Shown here: positions 15,104 through 22,062 of the stretch, piece after piece
Layout of the letters: each line of letters starts with the position of its first letter
Position numbering within the stretch: position 1 is the stretch's first letter
NCBI GenBank assembly: GCA_002506015.1
Contig: DAWR01000166.1
Span: forward strand, 8,567 to 31,881
Length of the DNA stretch: 23,315 nucleotides
Direction of reading: 5' to 3'
Source of the DNA: Candidatus Methanogasteraceae archaeon UBA261
GTDB lineage: Archaea > Halobacteriota > Methanosarcinia > Methanosarcinales > Methanogasteraceae
The notes under the pieces: model-generated
What the model was told of the DNA's origin: nothing
Databases searched by the model: none
The model's input: the letters and a program-made list of their open reading frames with translations, nothing else
Translations under genes and position numbers: made by a program

Positions 15104-16561
15104 ATGTGCAATATAACAACGAAAGGAGATGTAACAACGAAGACAAAATATCTAACCTATTGCACGCTGATGGTTCTTGTAGTATTCAGCGCATCAGCAT
15201 CAGCAGACCTTGCGATAGTCGGCGATGTGAACAACGATGGTGTAATCACCACAGCAGACGCAGCGCTCGTGCTGCAGATGGCGACCGGAAGCGTAGCCGC
15301 GGATCCAAACAGCGCGGACGTGAATTATGACGGTGCAACCAACCCAGTCGATGCACTGATAGTACTATTGATGACACAGCAGGCGCAGGTCCGTGTCAAT
15401 GCGCCCGATATCGCATCTGACGCGTTCGATGCTACGATCGACATTTGTGAGATAACCGATCTTGATTCGGGGCAGTTTGATCTCACGTTTGATTCGAGCG
15501 TTGTGAACGTGACTGCGGTTGGCGCAGGAGATATCGGTGGCACGGAAGTTCCGATCGATTCGTGGAATTTCACGAATGCAGACACGATCCGCGTGCTGTT
15601 CAACATCCCGGACGCCACCGGAGTGAGCGGATCCGGGCAGATAGCCACGATCAGCTTTGAGATCGTGGGCGCGCCCGGGGACACCAGCGTTCTAAATCTG
15701 TCCAGTGGACTGCTCGTCGATGCGACGTCAAACGAAACGTCAGCGCTCTGGTACGGTTGTGATGTGGCGATCGGAGTACCGGTTGCGATCAATTCGCCAG
15801 AAGTCATAACCGGCGCATTCAGTGCGACAGTCGATGTAGAAGACATTACAGGCATTAACGGCGGACAGTGCGATCTCACGTTTGATCCGAGCGTTGTGAA
15901 CGTGACCAATGTAACCAGTGGCGAGATCGGCGGTACAGCGATTCCGATCGATTCGTGGAGGTTCATGGACGCTGACACGATAAGAGTGCTCTTCAAGCTC
16001 TCCGGAGCCAACGGCGTTAGCGGAACCGGATCTCTGGCGACGATAGACTTTGCGATGATAGGGTCGCAGAGTGACGCATCTGCACTGGATCTATCTAATG
16101 GGACGCTCTCTAACACGGAAGCGGACGAGATACCCGCGACATGGGCGGACGCTGCGGTGGCAATCGGAGTACCGGTTGCGATCAATTCGCCAGAAGTCAT
16201 AACCGGCGCATTCAGTGCGACAGTCGATGTAGAAGACATTACAGGCATGAACGGTGGACAGTTCGATCTCACGTTTGATCCGAGCGTTGTGAACGTGACT
16301 GCGGTTGATGCAGGCGATATCGGTGGCACGGAAGTCCCAATTTCTGAGTGGAGGTTCATGGATGCTGACACAATCAGAGTGCTCTTCAAGCTCTCTGGCG
16401 CGAACGGAGTTAGCGGAACCGGATCTCTGACGTCGGTCAGTTTCGAGGTGACTGGCGCGTCCGGGGACACCAGCAATCTGAGCATATCCAATGGGCTACT
16501 TGCTGATACGGCAGCAGATAAGATACCTGCAATCTGGATCGGTTGCACGGTTGTTGTGTGA
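15104..16561 (+). CDS. Secreted scaffold: N-terminal dockerin plus three cohesins
   Basis: Numbered from the ATG at 15104, this 485-aa protein has a signal peptide ending SASASA (about 34) and a dockerin at about 38-92. Its two calcium loops are GDVNNDGVITTAD and ADVNYDGATNPVD. Three cohesins follow, about 95-223, 226-354 and 357-485. Each carries a GGQFDLTF-type strand (GGQCDLTF in the second, DSGQFDLTF in the first), IGGT(E/A)(V/I)PI and GVSG(S/T)G. There is no linker or membrane anchor, so it should be held by its own dockerin and bind up to three dockerin partners, acting as an adaptor scaffold. The start is uncertain. A strong GGAG (15125-15128) lies downstream of this ATG. The codon 8 nt after it is ACG (15137), which would give a classic signal peptide beginning KTKYLTYCTLMVLVVFSA. 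The true start may therefore be a non-AUG ACG, or ATG 15104 or 15170. It is followed by a strong terminator. Confidence 0.88.
   Translation: MCNITTKGDVTTKTKYLTYCTLMVLVVFSASASADLAIVGDVNNDGVITTADAALVLQMATGSVAADPNSADVNYDGATNPVDALIVLLMTQQAQVRVNAPDIASDAFDATIDICEITDLDSGQFDLTFDSSVVNVTAVGAGDIGGTEVPIDSWNFTNADTIRVLFNIPDATGVSGSGQIATISFEIVGAPGDTSVLNLSSGLLVDATSNETSALWYGCDVAIGVPVAINSPEVITGAFSATVDVEDITGINGGQCDLTFDPSVVNVTNVTSGEIGGTAIPIDSWRFMDADTIRVLFKLSGANGVSGTGSLATIDFAMIGSQSDASALDLSNGTLSNTEADEIPATWADAAVAIGVPVAINSPEVITGAFSATVDVEDITGMNGGQFDLTFDPSVVNVTAVDAGDIGGTEVPISEWRFMDADTIRVLFKLSGANGVSGTGSLTSVSFEVTGASGDTSNLSISNGLLADTAADKIPAIWIGCTVVV
15770..16561 (+). repeat. Tandem 393-bp cohesin-coding repeat
   Basis: The second and third cohesins of the scaffold repeat with a period of exactly 393 bp (131 codons). 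Positions 15770-15855 and 16163-16248 are identical over 86 nt, and the next 50 nt differ at only two positions. Later parts are less similar, and the middle of the third copy (GATATCGGTGGCACGGAAGT) matches the first copy better than the second. This indicates recent duplication followed by conversion between copies. Confidence 0.85.
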
Positions 16562-16602
16562 CATCAGCAAGAGACCTGAATATGACATAAACATAGATTT
16601 TG

Positions 16603-16638
16603 CAGTCTGCGCCGCTGCTGCGCAGGCTGTATTTTTTT
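16603..16638 (+). terminator. Terminator of the scaffold gene
   Basis: CAGTCTGCGC (16603-16612) pairs with GCGCAGGCTG (16620-16629), a 10-bp stem with one G-T pair and a 7-nt loop. Seven Ts follow at 16632-16638. It lies 42 nt after the scaffold stop codon. Confidence 0.75.
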
Positions 16639-17321
16639 GGCTTCTGTGTGGTTGCGATGAATGCATCTTACCGATACCTACTGGAAATGGGAAATGCTTG
16701 GAGCATGGTGGCTTTTTACTATTTTTTGACTCCAATCCACAAGAAGAGATGATCGGGCAACCTGTAATATGGGCAGAAACGATGCGGTGGCACTGTCTGG
16801 AGATCCAGTGATTTCCGTAATGGTCAGTTGGATGTACACCAACGCAAAAGACGTGAAGACCGCGATTGACAACACTCTTCGCGTCTCTCTCGCCTTTCTC
16901 GTTAAATTGGAAAACAACAACGAGAACGACGCGATGTCGCAAAGAACAAAAGTCTCCGGGTGCATGTCACTGGAATTTTCAATTGTGCCCGATGCGGGTG
17001 ATCAGTTATCTATTTCCAGAGGTGGGTGAGTTGAATACTCCGGTTCCTTTGCTTAATGCGCCATTTATGGAAGAAATAGCAAAGGAGATCGAAAACTCCG
17101 ATAGATTGATCGAGATGGTGGACGCTAACCGTCCCATATCCAATCATCACAGGTCTTCCAGTTCCGGATGTGTGAGATTGTAGACTACTTTATAAGTAGG
17201 CAAACGAGCGGATTCGTAGAATGGTTGGATAACAAGATTAAGGTGACTAAACGTCGTTGTTATGGAATTTTTAATGTTAAACATCTATTTCAGCGTATAC
17301 ATCTTGGTATAGTGGGGTACT
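16639..17321. other. Gene-poor stretch with possible coding remnants
   Basis: No gene here is recognisable. A frame at 16769-17029 (+) encodes a phrase (VISVMVSWMYTNAKDVKTAI) with plausible composition. A frame running to 17183 (+) contains MEEIAKEIENSDRLIEMVDA from an ATG near 17067, protein-like before it degenerates. Neither has a clear ribosome binding site or promoter. They may be fragments of decayed genes. A TATA-like TTTATAAG near 17190 has no evident gene after it. Confidence 0.35.
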
Positions 17322-17329
17322 CTTTATTT
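17322..17329 (+). promoter_or_regulatory. Probable TATA box of dapF
   Basis: TTTATTTA, about 118 nt upstream of the dapF ATG, would give a leader of roughly 90 nt. A strong Shine-Dalgarno GGAGGTGA (17426-17433) sits 6 nt before the ATG, consistent with a leadered mRNA unlike the leaderless genes nearby. Confidence 0.4.
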
Positions 17330-17439
17330 ACTTGATTCATCATGGATACAGATATCACGGGAATTGCCAAAGAGCCAAAAATTTGACCATCCCAAAAAAC
17401 ATTCATAACACCCTACTACATAATCGGAGGTGAAACACC

Positions 17440-18213
17440 ATGATCAAGTTCACCAAACTGCACGGAAACGGAAACGACTTCATCTTAATTGACGAATACG
17501 ATTGCGAGGTTATCGAGGACAAACCCGGCTTTGCAGCCACCTACTGCGACCGCAGGTTCGGGATCGGCGCAGACGGCGTCCTCTTCCTCATGAAGTCCGA
17601 TCACGCAGACATCAGGATGCGGCTCTTCCAGCCGGACCGATCAGAGGCAGAGATGTGTGGAAATGGCATAAGGTGCCTTGTCAAGTATGCGATTGACGAA
17701 GGCTACATAGCTGGAAGAGGGAGTTCTGCGATCGAGACACTTGCAGGTGTTTTGACAGTTGATCCGGACGGTGAGTGGATAAAAGTAGACATGGGCACTC
17801 CGGAGTGGGATGGCATACATGAGATCGACGGATATGAGGTACATTCCGTAAACACCGGCGTTCCGCATGCCATAATCTTTACCGATGATCCAGAGATCGC
17901 AATCGATGAGATCGCACCGGGGATCAGGTATGCGCCCGTATTTCCAGAGGGCACGAACGTGAACTTTGTGAAGGTCGAGAGTGGGAGTGAGATTACGATC
18001 AGGACGTATGAACGCGGCGTTGAGGGTGAGACCTTGAGTTGCGGCACAGGCGCAGTTGCATCTGCTTATGTTGCACACAGACTCGGGAAAACCGGCGAGC
18101 GGGTGGTGGTGCGGACCACAGGAGGGGTCTTGCGCGTGCTTCTTGGCGCGAATGGCGTCGCGTTCATGGAAGGCGGGGCTGTGCGGGTGTATGATGGGGT
18201 AATTAAGATCTGA
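17440..18213 (+). CDS. dapF: Diaminopimelate epimerase
   Basis: This 257-aa cytosolic enzyme interconverts LL- and meso-diaminopimelate, the penultimate step of lysine synthesis, without a cofactor. Both catalytic cysteines are in their motifs: C73 in AEMCGNGIRC and C201 in LSCGTGAVAS. Other signatures are the N-terminal KFTKLHGNGNDFILID, GIGADGVLF, the substrate-binding NTGVPHAI and GTNVNFV, and RTYERGVEGET. The two mirror-image halves of the fold are complete. Several euryarchaea make lysine by the DAP-aminotransferase route, in which this epimerase acts. No other lysine gene lies next to it; ahcY follows on the same strand after about 250 nt with promoters of its own. Confidence 0.97.
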   Translation: MIKFTKLHGNGNDFILIDEYDCEVIEDKPGFAATYCDRRFGIGADGVLFLMKSDHADIRMRLFQPDRSEAEMCGNGIRCLVKYAIDEGYIAGRGSSAIETLAGVLTVDPDGEWIKVDMGTPEWDGIHEIDGYEVHSVNTGVPHAIIFTDDPEIAIDEIAPGIRYAPVFPEGTNVNFVKVESGSEITIRTYERGVEGETLSCGTGAVASAYVAHRLGKTGERVVVRTTGGVLRVLLGANGVAFMEGGAVRVYDGVIKI

Positions 18214-18262
18214 TGAATGTTTGGAGTATCATCGTGAAAAGTTGTTTAATTGATAAAAAAAC

Positions 18263-18465
18263 CTTAAATCATATTACATCGGTGATATGACAGTATGGCA
18301 TCCATGGGACAGCAATTTGAATATTTGTAAGAGCCAATTTACGGTTCTTGTGGCTGTCACGCAAACCGGCAGCCTCACAGTGGCGGAACTTTAAGAATAA
18401 TAAAGCGCATGGAATACTATACTCAGTGGTGAGCAATGTGACATTGAAGATCACAGGAGAATAAC
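18263..18465 (+). promoter_or_regulatory. Promoter and leader region of ahcY
   Basis: Two TATA-like elements precede ahcY: CTTAAATC (18263-18270) behind an A-rich BRE, and CTTTAAGAA (18389-18397). Between them lie short inverted repeats (AGAGCC...GGTTCT near 18331-18349; GTGGCTG...CAGCCTCAC near 18350-18378). The distal promoter would yield a leader of about 170 nt or a separate short RNA, the proximal one a leader of about 45 nt. An AGGAG (18455-18459) sits 6 nt before the ATG. I recognise no known SAH or SAM riboswitch. Confidence 0.4.
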
Positions 18466-19722
18466 ATGAAAGAACACATCATAAAAGATATTGCCCTTGC
18501 AGACGCGGGGAAACAGAGAATTGAATGGGCACGCAGGCACATGCCAGTTCTTCAGAAGATCAGGGAGCGATTCGAGAAAGAACGCCCGCTCGAGGGGATA
18601 AACGTTGTTGCATGCCTGCATGTGACCGTTGAGACTGCAAATCTGATCACAGCGCTCAGGGCAGGGGGCGCAAACATTGCGCTCGCAGCCTCGAACCCGC
18701 TCAGCACACAGGACGATGTTGCGGCTGCGCTTGCATCAGAGGGAATACCGACGTTCGCAATCAAAGGCGAGAGCGACCAAGAGTATTATGAATGCCTCGA
18801 AGAGGCGATCAAGATTAAGCCGCACGTCACGCTCGATGACGGCGCAGACACGATCGCCACCCTGCACAGCGAGCACAAAGACCTCCTCTCGGGTGTCATC
18901 GGCGGATGCGAGGAGACCACAACCGGCGTGATACGGCTGCGGGCGATGGCGGCGGACGGTGCGCTTGCATACCCTGTTGTTGCGGTCAACGATGCCGACA
19001 CCAAGATGATGTTTGACAACCGCTACGGCACAGGGCAGAGCACGATTCACGGAATCCTGAACGCAACGAACGTTCTCTTTGCCGGAAAGACCGTAGTTGT
19101 CGTTGGATATGGCTGGTGCGGGCGGGGCACGGCATTACGTGCGAAAGGGCTCGGCGCAAACTTGGTCGTCGTCGAGGTTAACCCGAGAAAGGCGCTCGAG
19201 GCAGTAATGGACGGCTACCGGGTGATGCCGATGCTGGATGCGGCACGAATCGGCGACCTGTTCATAACGGTCACTGGCGACATGTCTGTGATCAGAACGG
19301 AACACTTCGAGGTGATGCGTGATCAGGCGATCGTTGCGAATTCGGGGCACTTCAATGTCGAGCTCGATCTCCCGGGTCTGTCGTCGATTGCGGTCGGGAT
19401 AAGCGAGATGAAAGAGGATGTGATGGAGTACACGCTCACAAACGGCAATCGCATATATATTCTTGCCGAAGGGAGGCTTGTCAACCTCGCATCTGCGTTC
19501 GGGCATCCGCCAGAGGTTATGGACATGAGCTTTGCGAATCAGGCGCTTGCTGTGCGCTACATCGTGGAACACGGGGATAAGCTGGATAATCAGGTCTATC
19601 CGGTACCATCCGAGATTGACGAAGAGGTTGCAAGCCTGAAACTGGACGCAATGGGGATAACAATTGAGAAACTGACTGCGGAGCAGGATGAATATCTCCA
19701 TTCGTGGACGATGGGGACGTGA
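18466..19722 (+). CDS. ahcY: Adenosylhomocysteinase (S-adenosyl-/S-inosylhomocysteine hydrolase)
   Basis: This 418-aa cytosolic NAD+-dependent enzyme cleaves S-adenosylhomocysteine, the inhibitory by-product of methyl transfer, into adenosine and homocysteine. Visible motifs are HVTVETANLI (substrate domain), ASNPLSTQDDVAAAL, DDGAD (124-128), GGCEETTTGVIRL (146-158), AVNDADTKMMFDNRYGTGQS (residues 173-192, with the conserved K and D), and the NAD+-binding loop VVGYGWCGRG (212-221). Later come TVTGD, ANSGHFNVE and LAEGRLVNLASAFGHPP. The C-terminus is short, as in archaeal forms that lack the bacterial/eukaryotic extension. In some methanogens the enzyme prefers S-inosylhomocysteine, which cannot be judged here. 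It appears to be a single transcription unit. Confidence 0.97.
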   Translation: MKEHIIKDIALADAGKQRIEWARRHMPVLQKIRERFEKERPLEGINVVACLHVTVETANLITALRAGGANIALAASNPLSTQDDVAAALASEGIPTFAIKGESDQEYYECLEEAIKIKPHVTLDDGADTIATLHSEHKDLLSGVIGGCEETTTGVIRLRAMAADGALAYPVVAVNDADTKMMFDNRYGTGQSTIHGILNATNVLFAGKTVVVVGYGWCGRGTALRAKGLGANLVVVEVNPRKALEAVMDGYRVMPMLDAARIGDLFITVTGDMSVIRTEHFEVMRDQAIVANSGHFNVELDLPGLSSIAVGISEMKEDVMEYTLTNGNRIYILAEGRLVNLASAFGHPPEVMDMSFANQALAVRYIVEHGDKLDNQVYPVPSEIDEEVASLKLDAMGITIEKLTAEQDEYLHSWTMGT

Positions 19723-19745
19723 GATGGTTGAGTTTCGGAGCACTC

Positions 19746-19873
19746 CACAGGCATAAGTAGTTCTGACCGGGGCAATGCGACGTGCCGCCCACGAGTATGA
19801 TTCCGGGCGGCTCGCCCCAGGCAAAGGATTATCGGGGGTTGTGCTGCGAAGTCGTATCTGCGCTGTGCCTGTG
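19746..19873. ncRNA. Candidate structured RNA element
   Basis: CACAGGCA (19746-19753) pairs perfectly with TGCCTGTG (19866-19873) and encloses a nested element. In it, CCGGGGC pairs with GCCCC-A-GG (one bulged A), and inside that GCCGCCC pairs perfectly with GGGCGGC around a 14-nt loop (ACGAGTATGATTCC). The segment is more GC-rich than the intergenic DNA around it. A TATA-like CATAAGTA lies in the left part. I do not recognise SRP RNA, RNase P, a tRNA or a known riboswitch; an H/ACA-type guide with an incomplete box, or a novel RNA, are possible. The strand is not determined. Confidence 0.35.
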
Positions 19874-20123
19874 TGTGTTCCGGATGTTTTTGACTCGACC
19901 GGAAGAAAATAAAAAATCTTATTTATTCTTACTATTCTTGTGAAAGATTTGGATGGACTGATACCAATGAGGCAAACTACCACTCACTGCAACTCAACGT
20001 GTCGATATGCCCGTGATAACGATAGACGTGTTGCGATATGCAATGCAGCCTTCTACGGCGTCTGTTCCTCCTTGTATATTGCTCCGTTCTCATAGCTTTC
20101 CCAAATTATTCCGCAACAAGTCT

Positions 20124-20150
20124 TGTGTGATCTTGTGGTTGGCTAAACAC
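20124..20150 (-). repeat. 27-bp repeat, copy 1 (inverted), upstream of pan
   Basis: Read on the minus strand this is GTGTTTAGCCAACCACAAG followed by ATCACACA. It matches 21693-21719 on the plus strand at 25 of 27 positions. The two copies face each other across the pan gene. Confidence 0.7.
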
Positions 20151-20209
20151 GTACGTGGTTCCTACTATATAGTATCGAGCATGTTCCGGAGACTCCCATC
20201 TATGTAAAA

Positions 20210-20216
20210 CTTATAT
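20210..20216 (+). promoter_or_regulatory. TATA box of pan
   Basis: CTTATAT preceded by GTAAAA, 24-30 nt upstream of the ATG at 20240. This predicts a start at or next to the initiation codon, i.e. a leaderless mRNA; no Shine-Dalgarno is present. Confidence 0.6.
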
Positions 20217-20239
20217 CCGGAAACGCCATCTTCATAAGT

Positions 20240-21472
20240 ATGTCCGAGATCGCAGAAGTGGAAGCAACGAGAGCAGCCATACCAGAGATTACCGATCAGG
20301 TCGATTACGGCGCCATAGACCTGATGAACACGATAGCGTCACTGCACAGTGAAATTACCACGCTTCGCGTCGAGAACAGTGAGTATCAGGCGCGATTGCT
20401 CGATTTCAAGGTCGCAAATGAAAGTCTTCAGAAACAGGTAATGATTCTCAAGAAACGTATTGAAGACTCTGTGAAGCCCCCGCTCTTCCTCGCAAGCGTT
20501 CTCGAGGTGCGCGACGACGGGGAGGCGTTGATCAGGCAGCACGGAAACAATCAGGAGTATCTTGTCGAATATGACGAGCACCCTCTGGAAGTGGGGATGC
20601 GTGTTGCCATAAACAACGACCTTAACATCATACGCATCCTCTCAGGGACGCTGGATAAGCGTGCATTGATAATGGAGGTGATCGATTCCCCCGACGCCAC
20701 GTATGAGATGGTCGGCGGTCTCGAAAAGCAGATTCAGTCTGTGAGAGAGACTGTGGAGCTGCCGCTGACCTCTCCTGAGATCTTCAAGGATGTCGGGGTC
20801 GAGCCGCCCAGTGGCGTGCTCCTGTACGGACCCCCCGGCACCGGAAAGACACTGCTCGCAAAGGCGGTGGCGCACCATGCCGATGCCACATTCATCAAGA
20901 TGTCAGGATCGGAACTGGTGCACAAGTACATCGGCGAGGGCGCCCGCCTCGTGCGGGATGTCTTCCAGCTCGCACGGGATAAGTCGCCGGCGATTCTCTT
21001 CGTCGATGAGATCGATGCCGTAGGCGGCAGGCGCACGCATGACGGGACTGTGGGCTCGGCAGAGGTGAACCGCACCATGACCCAGATCTTAACCGAGCTG
21101 GACGGCTTCGGGGAACGGGGCAATGTCCGTGTGATGGCAGCGACGAACCGGATCGACCTTCTCGACCCCGCGCTGCTGCGCCCGGGTCGCTTTGACCGGG
21201 TAATTGAGATCCCGTGCCCGAATGAGGGTGGGAGAAAACAGATTCTTGCAATCCACACGAAGAATATGTCGCTTGCCGATGATGTCGATCTCCCGGCTCT
21301 TGCCAAGCTCACAGACGGTGCAGCCGGCGCTGATCTGAAGATCCTGACAACCGAAGCCGGCATGAATGCGATACGCGAGAAGCGGCGTGCGGTCTCGATG
21401 GCTGACTTCCGGAATGCGCTGGATAAGTTGGCGAAGAAGAGCGGGGATGAGCCGCAGGGCATGTTTGTGTGA
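20240..21472 (+). CDS. pan: Proteasome-activating nucleotidase (PAN)
   Basis: This 410-aa AAA+ ATPase forms hexamers on the archaeal 20S proteasome, unfolds substrates and feeds them into it. In order: an N-terminal coiled coil (about 30-76), an OB domain (about 80-135, starting KPPLFLASVLEV), and the AAA+ domain with Walker A GPPGTGKT (197-204), the substrate-gripping pore-loop region around HKYIGEG, Walker B ILFVDEID (252-259) and the second region of homology MAATNRIDLLDPALL ending RPGRFDR. The C-terminal tail ends GMFV. In characterised PANs the last three residues form an HbYX motif (hydrophobic-Tyr-any) that opens the proteasome gate; here Tyr is replaced by Phe (M-F-V). Length and order are otherwise canonical. 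The gene stands alone. Confidence 0.96.
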   Translation: MSEIAEVEATRAAIPEITDQVDYGAIDLMNTIASLHSEITTLRVENSEYQARLLDFKVANESLQKQVMILKKRIEDSVKPPLFLASVLEVRDDGEALIRQHGNNQEYLVEYDEHPLEVGMRVAINNDLNIIRILSGTLDKRALIMEVIDSPDATYEMVGGLEKQIQSVRETVELPLTSPEIFKDVGVEPPSGVLLYGPPGTGKTLLAKAVAHHADATFIKMSGSELVHKYIGEGARLVRDVFQLARDKSPAILFVDEIDAVGGRRTHDGTVGSAEVNRTMTQILTELDGFGERGNVRVMAATNRIDLLDPALLRPGRFDRVIEIPCPNEGGRKQILAIHTKNMSLADDVDLPALAKLTDGAAGADLKILTTEAGMNAIREKRRAVSMADFRNALDKLAKKSGDEPQGMFV

Positions 21473-21587
21473 TCCGCCGCGAACGTTTGGGTGTGCTCGC
21501 AACGCCAGCATGCATAGGGCAAATCTCCGGGTATGTGTTTAGCGGCACTGTTGATTTGTCCAGTGAGATCGCCATGCCCTTAGATTC

Positions 21588-21668
21588 TACCGCAGAGTGC
21601 GCAGAGGAACGCATAGGGTTGAAAACGGTCTCAAAACTCTGCGCCCGCCGCGTTCTCCATGGTGGTAA
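21588..21668. repeat. Degenerate hairpin element of ACCGCAGAG type
   Basis: TACCGCAGAGTGCGCAGAGG opens the element. GCGCAGAG (21599-21606) pairs perfectly with CTCTGCGC (21637-21644), and the outer ends TACC/GGTA also match. Short CGCAGAG-rich palindromic elements like this recur in intergenic DNA of many environmental prokaryotes. No coding capacity. Confidence 0.45.
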
Positions 21669-21692
21669 ATCACTTGATTTTTAGACCGTGCT

Positions 21693-21824
21693 GTGTTTAG
21701 CTAACCACAAGATTACACAGATTTCCACGAGATGGTGCGGGGAGGCAAGATACAAAATGCAAACCCAATCGGCATCTTGCATCACCATCTTCTTCTTGTG
21801 TTAATCTCGTGAAATCTCGTGGTT
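21693..21824. repeat. Long imperfect inverted repeat containing 27-bp repeat copy 2
   Basis: The left arm 21703-21737 (AACCACAAGATTACACAG ... GAGATGGTG) is an imperfect inverse of the right arm 21783-21824 (CACCATCT ... CTCGTGGTT). An inner GCAAGAT (21745-21751)/ATCTTGC (21774-21780) stem extends the hairpin. The first 27 bases (21693-21719) match the inverted copy at 20124-20150. It looks like a small non-autonomous palindromic element; no target duplication is obvious. Confidence 0.6.
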
Positions 21825-22062
21825 TTTACCCTAACTAACCACATTCACTCCGAAAATGCTGCTGCCGAGCACGCCCGGAATCCAACATCATGAGTTGGGC
21901 AGGGGTTCTGCTGCGCGGTTCCGAAAAGTCGTCCGGGCGATCTGTGGGTTGCCCTTGTGTTACGAAACGTTGTGGTGTTTCCGGTGTCTTTGAGAAACCG
22001 TCTGCGCCGAATGATTCCCCCTCGCCCAATAACTTTACGACCTCCCGCAGCGATGATACCCC

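Larger units (their letters stand above)
19723..20209. other. Intergenic stretch between ahcY and pan
   Basis: This segment holds a strongly structured block (19746-19873), a T-rich stretch (19918-19940) and one copy of the 27-bp repeat (20124-20150), each listed separately where supported. A 66-codon frame at 20007-20207 has neither protein-like composition nor a ribosome binding site, and it contains the repeat. I see no protein gene. Confidence 0.5.
21473..22062. other. Repeat-bearing intergenic region between pan and gyrB
   Basis: No protein gene is supported in these 590 bases. They contain two hairpin-forming repeat elements (21588-21668 and 21693-21824), then a unique stretch leading to gyrB in which I see no convincing promoter and no Shine-Dalgarno. 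Confidence 0.5.

Noticed and set aside
15325..16548. 407-codon minus-strand frame opposite the scaffold gene
   Set aside because: The repeated Pro/Ser/Thr phrases are the reverse complement of the cohesin repeats; the plus strand has signal peptide, dockerin and cohesins.
18269..18454. 61-codon minus-strand frame between dapF and ahcY
   Set aside because: It covers the promoter region of ahcY and has no supporting signals.
20007..20207. 66-codon plus-strand frame upstream of pan
   Set aside because: No ribosome site, no protein-like pattern, and it reads through a copy of the intergenic 27-bp repeat.
20734..21522. 262-codon minus-strand frame opposite pan
   Set aside because: Shadow of a canonical AAA+ gene, rich in Ser/Arg/Pro, with no domain.
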